DNA from: Brachionus plicatilis
Taxonomy: Eukaryota > Rotifera > Eurotatoria > Ploima > Brachionidae
Direction: 5' to 3'
DNA: 50,134 nucleotides
NCBI GenBank assembly: GCA_010279815.1
Contig: QEOQ01000238.1
Coordinates: 970,552 to 1,020,685 of the forward strand
Shown here: positions 9,873-17,595 of the stretch, piece by piece
Layout: the number at the start of each line of letters is the position of its first letter
Position numbering within the stretch: the first letter of the stretch is position 1
Notes under the pieces: model-generated
What the model was told of the DNA's origin: nothing
The model's input: only the letters and a program-made list of their open reading frames with translations
The model's database searches: none
Made by a program: the position numbers and the translations under genes

Positions 9873-10403
9873 TTATTTATTTTTAAAAAAATTGCATTCA
9901 AAATTTGACGCATTAAACGATGCTAATTGACAATCTGAATAGCGAACACAATGAAATAGGCAATCGAACTTCTTTGATTTAAAATGGCGAATAAAAATTA
10001 AATTATTCTTCATAGCTGATGATAAATTTGTGAATTTAAAAAAGCATTCGTTATTTGATTGACAAAACTTTTCAAAAAATTCACCTGTTAAATTTTGTAA
10101 ATTTATGTTGATCTCTTCTGGAACAGTGGTAGTTGTTCCAGAAGTTGTTGTTGTCGTGGTTGTTGCTGTCGTGGTTGTTGCTGTCGTGGTTGTTGCTGTC
10201 GTGGTTGTTGTTGTCGTGGTTGTTGCTGTCGTGGTTGTTGTTGTCGTGGTTGTTGCTGTCGTGGTTGTTGTTGTCGTGGTTGTTGTTGTTGTCGTTGAAC
10301 AACCGGCAAGATTATTACCATTACCATTAGTACCACATTTATTTGAATCTGATCCTTCGAATAGACAAAGAATTTGAAAAGCCAAGATATATACTAAAAT
10401 CAT
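9873..10403 (-). CDS. Secreted Thr-rich (mucin-like) protein with C-terminal PAN-like Cys domain
   Basis: Single-exon frame of 176 aa. Residues 1-17 (MILVYILAFQILCLFEG) form a clear signal peptide. A short Cys/Asn region follows, then about 51 residues of almost pure Thr with occasional Ala, encoded by 15-bp units. This is a likely O-glycosylation stalk. The C-terminal part has FCQSNNECFFKF, CLFHCVRYSDCQLASFNAS and a final CNFF. The spacing C-x3-C-x5-C with a C-x-F end resembles PAN/apple modules, though the domain is short. It is probably an extracellular-matrix or mucus component. A near-identical 5' copy lies at 16470-16833 beyond the LINE, and a degenerate third fragment lies at 17991-18085. 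Confidence 0.7.
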   Translation of the reverse strand: MILVYILAFQILCLFEGSDSNKCGTNGNGNNLAGCSTTTTTTTTTTTTTATTTTTTTTTATTTTTTTTTATTTTATTTTATTTTTTTSGTTTTVPEEININLQNLTGEFFEKFCQSNNECFFKFTNLSSAMKNNLIFIRHFKSKKFDCLFHCVRYSDCQLASFNASNFECNFFKNK

Positions 10404-10454
10404 TTTTTATTTTTTTTTAAAACAAGATTTGAATAAATCCTTTTCTTTTTCTTG

Positions 10455-10862
10455 ATTCTTTATTATAGTAAGCATTTTGTTTATAAAGCAATATTTGACA
10501 GAGAAAATTTTAAATTTTTAGCCCTTTAAAAAATTAATAAACTTAAATTTCAATTTTCAAAAGAGGAATCTGATTCCTTTTGTTTATCTAACAAAGTTTG
10601 ACGCATTAATAAAAATAAATAATTTTTTTTTTTTTAAAGCTATTTTTGAATCTTTTTTGATTCTTTTTTATAGTAAGCATTTTGTTTATAAAGCAATATT
10701 TGACAGAGAAAATTTTAAATTTTTAGCCCTTTAAAAAATTAATGAACTTAAATTTCAATTTTTAAAAGAGGAATCTGATTCCTTTTGTTTATCTAACAAA
10801 GTTTTACGCATTAATAAAAATAAATAATTTTTTTTTTTTAAAGCTATTTTTGATTTTTTTTT
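10455..10862. repeat. Tandem ~205-bp repeat, two copies
   Basis: AGCATTTTGTTTATAAAGCA starts at 10471 and again at 10676 (period 205). Each unit carries GAGGAATCTGATTCCTTTTG (a small dyad), a TATAAA box on the minus strand and a long T run. The equivalent array at 16885-17500 has three copies. Confidence 0.9.
10480..10485 (-). promoter_or_regulatory. TATA-like box upstream of the Thr-rich gene
   Basis: Minus-strand TATAAA (within GCTTTATAAACAAA) lies 77 bp upstream of the ATG at 10403. The same box is repeated in every ~205-bp unit further upstream, so the promoter itself appears to have been tandemly duplicated. Confidence 0.4.
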
Positions 10863-11069
10863 TATTTATTTTTTTTTATTTCAATGTGTTCAGAGCAGAC
10901 ATTAGTCTTTCATGCGAACATGGTGAACACACTCATTTATTAAAAATAAAAATAGAAAAATTAAATAAATTTTTAATATAAGTCAAACTGTTTTAATTTA
11001 TAAATTTAAATAAATAGTACAAAATAGAATGAAAAGAAGGAAAAGAAGATAGAGAAAGGTGCTTTGACA

Positions 11070-14000
11070 TTATTTTAGGGTATTATTTTTTTTGTATTTT
11101 ACATAAGTAAGAAAATTATAGATGTAATCTATGTCAAATTTGGGAAATATTTTAATAAACTCAATAAAGTGTAGATTTACATTATTAATTTTTCTTTGTC
11201 TAAAAAGAGACAAATTTAAATTTAGATCTTTCAGTGTAAAAGAGTTGACAAATTTAGAAAAAAAGAAGGAAAATGTTAATTCACCAAAAGAATTAAAACC
11301 TAGACTTCCTGGAGTATAGAATTTATTGCTGTTTCTTAAATTATATGGTTTGTTAAGTGATTCGTTCACAATAAGTTGATTTTTAAGTGGAAGAGGCGCT
11401 TCTGGGTTCTTTAAAATCTTATAAGAAAAACAGCAAAGCTTAATGATCAGCCTATGTTGAAACCCGTAAAGACCTAGAATTTCAAGATTATTATTTATTG
11501 TATTGAAATCATTAGGATAATTAACTTGGGCTTTAAAGTGAATCAATTTGAAAAGTGAAATATAATAAGAATTGGATAGAGATTGAATAGCTGGTTTGGA
11601 GAAATAGATGGTAAGTGATAAACAATAATCAAAGTGGGGCAAGATGAACGTTTTAAAAAATTGTATTTTTACTGCTTTTGAAAGAAAGAATAATTGCTTA
11701 ATTGAGTTTAGCTTTTTATTAATAGTAGCTTTTAGATTGTTAACGTGACTAGTAAAGTTTAATTTATTATCTATTATAACACCTAAAAGCTTGAATTCAG
11801 GTACAACCTCGATTTCGAATGATCTATAAGAAAATGATGCTGGTATTACTATGTTTTTTTTGTTATGGATAATCATTATTTTAGTTTTATCCCAGTTGAT
11901 ATCGAGACGATTAAACGAGCACCATTTGTACACTAGTTCTAAGCAATTTTTAAATTTTTCTATTAAATCCTTTAAATTTGAACTACAGAAATTGATAGTG
12001 GTATCATCAGCAAATATTTTACAGTTTATGCCGTGATTTTTAAGAAAAAAAGCTAGGTCATTTATGAAAATTAAAAAGAAAAGAGGACCTAAGACACTTC
12101 CCTGTGGAACTCCAAGGTCTATTTTTGAAAATTCAGAAAGAGTGCCACCGAAGGAAACCGCTTGTTTTCTTCCAGAGAAATAATTTTTGATAAGATCAAG
12201 AGCGTTTTCACTAAAACCAATTCTCTTTAATTTGCAAAGTAAGAGATTTGGGTCCACCAAGTCAAAAGCCTTGCGAAAGTCAATAAACAAGAGCAGTGTA
12301 ATATATCTTTTGTTACGTGATGCGTTTATTTCTGAAATAAGTTCATGCAAGGCCGTTTCACAGGAGTGATCTTCGCGGAATCCATACTGGCATGGAAAAA
12401 GAATTTTATTTGTGTTCAAGTATAGAGATAATTGTGATGCTATAATCTTTTCAAAAATTTTTGATATTACAGGAAGAACGGAGATTCCTCTGTAGTTGTT
12501 GATGATTTCGATTGGACCTTTATTTTTGTAAATAGCTGTTACTATTGCGCATTTCCATTCATCAGGTACTCTGCAATTAGTGATACAATCATTGATAAGT
12601 TCAGTTAACACTGGACCAAGAATTACTGCTGATTCTTTAAAGATTTTTACTGAAATATCTGAGATTCCAGGACCATTGTTGGGGTTCAAATTACTAATCA
12701 ATTTAACAACAGAATCGACCGATATTAAATGAAAATCAAAAGTTTTTCCTTTTAATTTACTAAAGGGAAACATGTTAGAAAGTTCGTCAAATGTTTCATT
12801 TATGGAAGTTAAACAGGTCATTAAATCAGATAATGAATCTGATTTTATATCGGTGAAAAATTGATTCAAAAGCTTGCTAATTTCTGAGGCCTCAGATGCG
12901 GAGTTATTATCTTTGATAATGAAGTTTGGAATGATACTGTTTTGCTTGTCAGACTTTAATTTTATTGTTGATCTATAGAATTCATAAAATTTTTTCGAAT
13001 TTTGAAAATCATTTAATTTTTTATCTTTGAAGTAAAGGATTAATTTTTGTTCGGTCAAAGTTTTTATTCGTTTTTTTGCTTCTACATAAGATAAATAATA
13101 AGAGCGATCATGTGTGTTTTTCCACGACTTATAAAAACCATCCCGTGTTTTAGAAAGAGAATTAATTTCATTATCTGACCATGGGCTAATAGAATTTTTA
13201 TTATCAATTTTAACTTTTTTAATTGGTGCAATTGAATCTACTATACTTAAAATTGAGTTCTTTAGGGAGTTCCATTTATCATTAGGTAGATCAAATGAAG
13301 ATAAAGAAAGAAAAGATTGAGATTTGAAGTCATGGCGAGAGATTTTTTCTGAGATTTTAGAAAGATTATTCTCAGAAAGACTTCTAACAGTTCTGTAAAC
13401 GGAGGTGCTTTTTATTGAGGAAATATCTAGTGTGATAACTAACATTCTATGATCACTTATAGAGTTATCAATGGATGAAGTCGATTTTATTAGATTTTGG
13501 TTATGCAGTACTAGATCTATCTGAGAAACACTTGTTATGAATTTATTTTCTTTCTGAAAAAATTTGGTTGTGACTCTAGTTGGACCTAAAACGAAGTTTT
13601 TAAGTCCATAACTTGAAAGAAAACATTTTAAGATTTCATTTTTTTTTAAACAATCTATATTAAAATCTCCAATAAGAAAAAGGGGATCTTCGATGTTTAT
13701 GGTTAAGAGGAAATTTCCAATTTTATCTAGATAATCACTATCATTAATATATCTGTTTGGGGCTTTATAGCATGAAAGAAAATTAAAGCATATTTTTTTT
13801 AAGTAAATTTGAAGATAAATACCTTCAATTGATGGTAAGATTTTTGTTTTCCTTATAGTGTATTCGTATCGAACATAGACGAGAACGCCTCCACCTTCTT
13901 CATTTTCTCTATCGAAACGTATGATATTGTAGAAGGAATGTTTAAGAGAGGATAAAGGATGGATAAAATCATTGAGAAATGTTTCATTGAGCATCACTAT

Positions 14001-14174
14001 ATCAAATATTCTTAAGTTAAGGACTGAGAATATTTGGTCTTTTTTATTAAAAAATCTGTTAACATTGAAATGGAGAATAGAAAAATTACCTGTCGCTTTA
14101 GTTACTTCTATAAGATCGTTAACAAAGTCGGAACTAATTAATCTTGATGATAGGTTTAATTTTTCTGTATCTAG
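11070..14174 (-). CDS. LINE ORF2: endonuclease plus reverse transcriptase (readthrough product)
   Basis: 1,034 codons from just after the UGA to the TAA at 11070-11072. The endonuclease starts at once: HFNVNRFFNK near codon 35 (first metal-binding Asn), MLNETFLND (Glu), LIGDFNID, and SDHRMLVITLD (catalytic His). The reverse transcriptase follows: GPGISDISVKIF, YGFREDHSCETAL, LLFIDFRKAFDLVD, GVPQGSVLGPLFF, CKIFADDTTINF (catalytic Asp pair) and FKLLGVIIDNKLNF, then a Cys-poor tail. The first AUG in the frame is at 13994 (codon 61), after the HFNVN motif. A product started there would lack the first endonuclease motif. That argues for translation as a fusion with the upstream ORF rather than separate initiation. 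Confidence 0.9.
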   Translation of the reverse strand, partial: LDTEKLNLSSRLISSDFVNDLIEVTKATGNFSILHFNVNRFFNKKDQIFSVLNLRIFDIVMLNETFLNDFIHPLSSLKHSFYNIIRFDRENEEGGGVLVYVRYEYTIRKTKILPSIEGIYLQIYLKKICFNFLSCYKAPNRYINDSDYLDKIGNFLLTINIEDPLFLIGDFNIDCLKKNEILKCFLSSYGLKNFVLGPTRVTTKFFQKENKFITSVSQIDLVLHNQNLIKSTSSIDNSISDHRMLVITLDISSIKSTSVYRTVRSLSENNLSKISEKISRHDFKSQSFLSLSSFDLPNDKWNSLKNSILSIVDSIAPIKKVKIDNKNSISPWSDNEINSLSKTRDGFYKSWKNTHDRSYYLSYVEAKKRIKTLTEQKLILYFKDKKLNDFQNSKKFYEFYRSTIKLKSDKQNSIIPNFIIKDNNSASEASEISKLLNQFFTDIKSDSLSDLMTCLTSINETFDELSNMFPFSKLKGKTFDFHLISVDSVVKLISNLNPNNGPGISDISVKIFKESAVILGPVLTELINDCITNCRVPDEWKCAIVTAIYKNKGPIEIINNYRGISVLPVISKIFEKIIASQLSLYLNTNKILFPCQYGFREDHSCETALHELISEINASRNKRYITLLLFIDFRKAFDLVDPNLLLCKLKRIGFSENALDLIKNYFSGRKQAVSFGGTLSEFSKIDLGVPQGSVLGPLFFLIFINDLAFFLKNHGINCKIFADDTTINFCSSNLKDLIEKFKNCLELVYKWCSFNRLDINWDKTKIMIIHNKKNIVIPASFSYRSFEIEVVPEFKLLGVIIDNKLNFTSHVNNLKATINKKLNSIKQLFFLSKAVKIQFFKTFILPHFDYCLSLTIYFSKPAIQSLSNSYYISLFKLIHFKAQVNYPNDFNTINNNLEILGLYGFQHRLIIKLCCFSYKILKNPEAPLPLKNQLIVNESLNKPYNLRNSNKFYTPGSLGFNSFGELTFSFFFSKFVNSFTLKDLNLNLSLFRQRKINNVNLHFIEFIKIFPKFDIDYIYNFLTYVKYKKNNTLK

Positions 14175-14177
14175 TCA
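14169..14177 (-). promoter_or_regulatory. Candidate UGA CUA G stop-codon readthrough site
   Basis: Reading minus: TCT TTA TGA CTA GAT. UGA followed by CUA, and especially CUAG, is the strongest known context for stop readthrough in alphaviruses and in several animal mRNAs (established knowledge). Both sides are in the same frame. Downstream there is no AUG for 60 codons, although conserved endonuclease sequence begins about 35 codons after the stop. Confidence 0.7.
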
Positions 14178-15731
14178 TAAAGAACCTGTAGTAAATAAAT
14201 TATCGATTCCTTTAATAGAGAGAAGACTTTTAGAGATAATTTCATGAAAAATAAGCTTACGAAAGGCATCTACTTGATCCTGTTTAAAGGTCAATTGGGC
14301 GCTATGGATATAATATCGAAAAAAAAGACAAATGAAAATACCACAGTCATAAAGGTTTGTCTGAATTGGAAAAGAAACATTAGAGTAACACCAGTTATCT
14401 ATGATCAGGTTAAGATCCTTAAGTATTAATGTTAAAAATTTGTTTACCTCCTGATAATAAGTGTTGCTGTTTATTCCTAGAGAGTCATATAAGATTATTG
14501 TTGATTTTGAGAAATCCAGAATTATTAGTCGCCAGTGATTCATAAAACAAGTGGGAATTATAAAAAAATTATAATTACTTAATTTATTGAGCTTTAATCT
14601 GCAATTTCCATTTTTGACATATAAAGAGAAAAGAGATGCAGAAAATGAAAAGAAATTTTTATCCGCAGGAGAAAAAGAAATAATAAGGTTAAAATAAAAA
14701 TCTATTATGTTGTCATTTACCCAATTTGTGTTGTTAAGTGATGATAAATCATGGAACGTTAAACTTGTGTTGAATCCTGTTACTGCTAAGTTAAAGTCAT
14801 CTTCCCAATTTGTTTTTGATTCCGAAATATCATTTTGAACTATCGTACAACCAGCGTTAACATTCCGGGCTCCTGAGAATGTGCGCTCAGATGTTTTGGT
14901 AGGGCTCAGGTTGATTACCGATTCTTTTACACAAGTAGAATCATCCAAAGTTATAATTGAACTTGTGGTGTCATTACTGAACAATTTTTCCTCAGTTAAG
15001 TTCATTTGTGGCGAAGATGGATGATCAACAGTGGTAATGTTGTATAAAGTTGTCCGCTTTTTTTCCCCAGTCATGTTTTTGTCGACTTCAGCTTTGGTCG
15101 TACTAGAAAGTTTACCGTCAGTAGCTGTAATAGGACTTTTTTTGACATATTTAGCCGCATTGTGATGCCTGGTCTCAGCTGTTGTATTCATGCTTTTGTT
15201 GATTACAGTTTTAGTCTGGCTGGGATGCTTTGACTTTGTTCCTGTTGTCTGTATCTGGTTGACTGCTATTTTGGTCGAACTGTCTTTAGCTTTAGCTGCA
15301 CCGGAACAACTGGAGTTAGCTGTTTTGGTGATTGTCCTATGAATTTTTGTTTTGGTCGCACTAGAGCTTCTGGACTCAAATCTTGTGGGCTTGCTCTTGT
15401 TGACTTTAGCTTTGGCCGTACTTGGATGTCTCGACTTAGTTTTTACAGACGGGTCCTGATTTAATTCCAAATCCCCCACTCTTGTTTGACTGGACCCAGT
15501 TGTTGTGGTTATTATCTTGAGGTCTTCAGCTTTCGGTAGATTTGCTTGTTTGGACTCAACTTTAGAAGACAAGGACTTGCTATTAATTAGAGGGTCATTC
15601 GATTGAAGTGAAGAAGACAAGTGCACATTTGATTGTTGAGATGTTGAAATAATCGCTAGATGTTGAATTGTTGCAATAGAGTTTGATTGTTGTGATAATT
15701 CTGTGAAATGATTTGGACTTAAAATTGATTG
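14175..15731 (-). CDS. LINE middle ORF: Ser/Thr/Lys-rich linker plus Ulp1/C48 cysteine peptidase
   Basis: 518 codons lie between the UAG at 15734-15732 and the UGA at 14177-14175. The first roughly 270 codons are low-complexity Ser/Thr/Lys/Gln, with no AUG until codon 181. The C-terminal part is a Ulp1/SENP-type peptidase. It has NNTNWVNDNIIDFYFNLI (the substrate-binding WLxD..I segment), then CFMNHWRLIILDF (catalytic His), IILYDSLG (catalytic Asp), and IQTNLYDCGIFICLFF (Gln, then catalytic Cys in DCG). The order His-Asp-Gln-Cys and the spacing fit an active enzyme. Possible roles are self-cleavage of the readthrough polyprotein or deSUMOylation of host or element proteins; the sequence does not decide. 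The same frame runs on into ORF2. Confidence 0.85.
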   Translation of the reverse strand, partial: QSILSPNHFTELSQQSNSIATIQHLAIISTSQQSNVHLSSSLQSNDPLINSKSLSSKVESKQANLPKAEDLKIITTTTGSSQTRVGDLELNQDPSVKTKSRHPSTAKAKVNKSKPTRFESRSSSATKTKIHRTITKTANSSCSGAAKAKDSSTKIAVNQIQTTGTKSKHPSQTKTVINKSMNTTAETRHHNAAKYVKKSPITATDGKLSSTTKAEVDKNMTGEKKRTTLYNITTVDHPSSPQMNLTEEKLFSNDTTSSIITLDDSTCVKESVINLSPTKTSERTFSGARNVNAGCTIVQNDISESKTNWEDDFNLAVTGFNTSLTFHDLSSLNNTNWVNDNIIDFYFNLIISFSPADKNFFSFSASLFSLYVKNGNCRLKLNKLSNYNFFIIPTCFMNHWRLIILDFSKSTIILYDSLGINSNTYYQEVNKFLTLILKDLNLIIDNWCYSNVSFPIQTNLYDCGIFICLFFRYYIHSAQLTFKQDQVDAFRKLIFHEIISKSLLSIKGIDNLFTTGSL

Positions 15732-15734
15732 CTA
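15726..15734 (-). promoter_or_regulatory. Candidate UAG CAA UCA stop-codon readthrough site
   Basis: Reading minus: ATA AAA TAG CAA TCA ATT. This matches the tobamovirus-type readthrough consensus UAG-CAR-YYA in all six downstream bases (established knowledge). The frame is identical before and after the stop, and the next 180 codons contain no AUG. Confidence 0.7.
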
Positions 15735-16388
15735 TTTTATCCTTTTCTCAATAATAATTCCATTTTTTATCCCATAATAGAAATTGCATTTTGGTTTGCA
15801 ATTTTTCAACTTTTCATTCATTAACTTTTTTTCATCATTTAATTTTTTACTGTGCATTCGTTGTGCTATTGTTAAATCAAGATTAATAGATATATTATTA
15901 TAATTTTTACTCTTCAAATTTTTGGCACATTTTAATACATTAAATTTATCCTCTTTATTACGTAATTTTACTAATACTGGACGGGTTCTGCTCTTACTTG
16001 TCGATTTGAAACGAACCACTTTTTCAATTACATTCAGATCAGTACCAATATCCTTAAAAATATTTTTTATGAACTCACTATCGTTCTCTTGGTCTTCCAG
16101 TCCAAAAATTATCAAATTTTTTTCTCGTTTCTGAATATCTTCATTTTCAGCTGAAACCGCGTTGAGTATGTTTGCTTCCGGCTCTTGCATAGCAACTTTA
16201 TCCCCAGGAGTCTTGCTGTCAAAGAAAGAGGAAAATAATGGTTCTTTTGAGGTTTCATTATCAGATTTTTTAATCAGTCTTGAAACAATTTCCTCTAAAT
16301 CATTTACTCTTTTTAGTAAGGTGGAGTTGGTACTTTCCAAAACTGAAATACGATCAAGGGCAGCATCATGCATTACTTTGTTAACCAT
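15732..16388 (-). CDS. LINE ORF1 protein (coiled coil plus RRM-like domain)
   Basis: 218 aa from the ATG at 16388. A frame extension to 16409 would need a GTG start, and a TAA lies just upstream, so 16388 is preferred. Residues about 8-45 (LDRISVLESTNSTLLKRVND and on) have a heptad pattern consistent with trimer-forming coiled coil. The second half has EKNLIIFGLEDQEND, VVRFKSTSKSRTRPVLVKLR and NISINLDLTIAQR. This is the RRM-like plus C-terminal layout of LINE ORF1 nucleic-acid chaperones (NLIIFGL, RPVLVKF, DLTxxQR blocks). It ends IIIEKRIK then TAG. It should bind element RNA and form the RNP. Confidence 0.85.
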   Translation of the reverse strand: MVNKVMHDAALDRISVLESTNSTLLKRVNDLEEIVSRLIKKSDNETSKEPLFSSFFDSKTPGDKVAMQEPEANILNAVSAENEDIQKREKNLIIFGLEDQENDSEFIKNIFKDIGTDLNVIEKVVRFKSTSKSRTRPVLVKLRNKEDKFNVLKCAKNLKSKNYNNISINLDLTIAQRMHSKKLNDEKKLMNEKLKNCKPKCNFYYGIKNGIIIEKRIK

Positions 16389-16452
16389 TTTACTTTCTCT
16401 CTTGAACACTATAGTATTGGCTTACGTGTGCTTTTTTCAAATTTTTCAAATT

Positions 16453-16833
16453 TCAAATTTCAAATGATAAATTTGTGAATTTAAAAAAGCATTCGTTATT
16501 TGATTGACAAAACTTTTCAAAAAATTCACCTGTTAAATTTTGTAAATTTATGTTGATCTCTTCTGGAACAGTGGTAGTTGTTCCAGAAGTTGTTGTTGTC
16601 GTGGTTGTTGCTGTCGTGGTTGTTGCTGTCGTGGTTGTTGCTGTCGTGGTTGTTGTTGTCGTGGTTGTTGCTGTCGTGGTTGTTGTTGTCGTGGTTGTTG
16701 TTGTCGTGGTTGTTGTTGTTGTCGTTGAACAACCGGCAAGATTATTACCATTACCATTAGTACCACATTTATTTGAATCTGATCCTTCGAATAGACAAAG
16801 AATTTGAAAAGCCAAGATATATACTAAAATCAT
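16453..16833 (-). pseudogene. Second copy of the Thr-rich secreted gene, cut by the LINE end
   Basis: Starts at ATG 16833 with the same signal peptide as the gene at 10403 and a Thr run of about 46 residues. It matches the first copy up to CFFKFTNLS. It then reads three residues of LINE leader (FEI) and stops, so the C-terminal Cys domain is lost. Its promoter repeats (three units) are intact, so it could still be transcribed toward the LINE 5' end. Confidence 0.85.
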
Positions 16834-17510
16834 TTTTTATTTTTTTTTAAAACAAGATTTGAATAAATCCTTTTCTTTTTCTTGATTCTTTATTATAGTA
16901 AGCATTTTGTTTATAAAGCAATATTTGACAGAGAAAATTTTAAATTTTTAGCCCTTTAAAAAATTAATAAACTTAAATTTCAATTTTCAAAAGAGGAATC
17001 TGATTCCTTTTGTTTATCTAACAAAGTTTGACGCATTAATAAAAATAAATAATTTTTTTTTTTTTAAAGCTATTTTTAAATCTTTTTTGATTCTTTTTTA
17101 TAGTAAGCATTTTGTTTATAAAGCAATATTTGACAGAGAAAATTTTAAATTTTTAGCCCTTTAAAAAATTAATAAACTTAAATTTCAATTTTCAAAAGAG
17201 GAATCTGATTCCTTTTGTTTATCTAACAAAGTTTGACGCATTAATAAAAATAAATAAATTTTTTTTTTTTTAAAGCTATTTTTAAATCTTTTTTGATTCT
17301 TTTTTATAGTAAGCATTTTGTTTATAAAGCAATATTTGACAGAGAAAATTTTAAATTTTTAGCCCTTTAAAAAATTAATAAACTTAAATTTCAATTTTTA
17401 AAAGAGGAATCTGATTCCTTTTGTTTATCTAACAAAGTTTTACTCATTAATAAAAATAAATAATTTTTTTTTTTTAAAGCTATTTTTGATTTTTTTTTTA
17501 TTTATTTTTT
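16464..17510. repeat. Direct repeat A' flanking the LINE (5' side of the element)
   Basis: Second copy of 10019-10874. It is longer because it has one extra ~206-bp unit and lacks one 15-bp Thr unit. That arithmetic (856 + 206 - 15 = 1047) accounts exactly for the length difference. The left edge is sharp: shared ATGATAAATTTGTG is preceded by LINE sequence here and by the rest of the gene at 10019. Confidence 0.85.
16885..17505. repeat. Tandem ~206-bp repeat, three copies
   Basis: AGCATTTTGTTTATAAAGCA starts at 16901, 17106 and 17312 (periods 205 and 206). The last unit shares AATTTTTAAAAGAGG and AAAGTTTTAC with the last unit of the two-copy array, so the extra copy is an internal one. Confidence 0.9.
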
Positions 17511-17595
17511 AAAACAAAAATTGTGTTTATTAAGAAATTTTTGTCAGAGAAATTTTCACAGTAAAAAAATTAGTTTGTATAAATTTTTACGATAT

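Larger units (their letters stand above)
10019..10874. repeat. Direct repeat A flanking the LINE (3' side of the element)
   Basis: Near-identical to 16464-17510. Outside a missing 15-bp Thr unit and a different number of 205-bp repeats, I see only about four or five single-base differences in roughly 850 bp. It contains the 5' two-thirds of the Thr-rich gene and its promoter repeats. The right boundary lies within a T run, so it is uncertain by a few bases. Confidence 0.85.
10875..16463 (-). mobile_element. Full-length CR1/L2/Jockey-group LINE with single-frame ORF1-protease-ORF2
   Basis: The element is about 5.59 kb and reads on the minus strand. It has roughly 75 nt of 5' leader, then ORF1, UAG, a middle ORF with a Ulp1/C48 peptidase, UGA, ORF2 (apurinic-type endonuclease plus reverse transcriptase), a 195-nt 3' UTR and an A-rich tail (ATAAAAAAAA reading minus). 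All three coding parts share one frame of 1,773 codons from the ATG at 16388 to the TAA at 11070. The only interruptions are the two stops. The reverse transcriptase keeps FADD and all core blocks. It lies exactly between two near-identical direct repeats. The intact ORF2 and near-identical flanks indicate a recent insertion. Confidence 0.85.

Noticed and set aside
10105..10377. Plus-strand frames of Val or Leu/Ser/Trp repeats opposite the Thr-rich stretch, and His/Asn/Asp- or Gln/Pro/Arg-rich frames on the same strand
   Set aside because: Shadows of the 15-bp Thr repeat in other frames. Only the Thr frame has a signal peptide and a Cys domain.
16453..17510. Treating the two Thr-rich genes as an ordinary functional tandem pair
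   Set aside because: The second copy loses its C-terminal domain exactly at the LINE end, so it is a broken copy.
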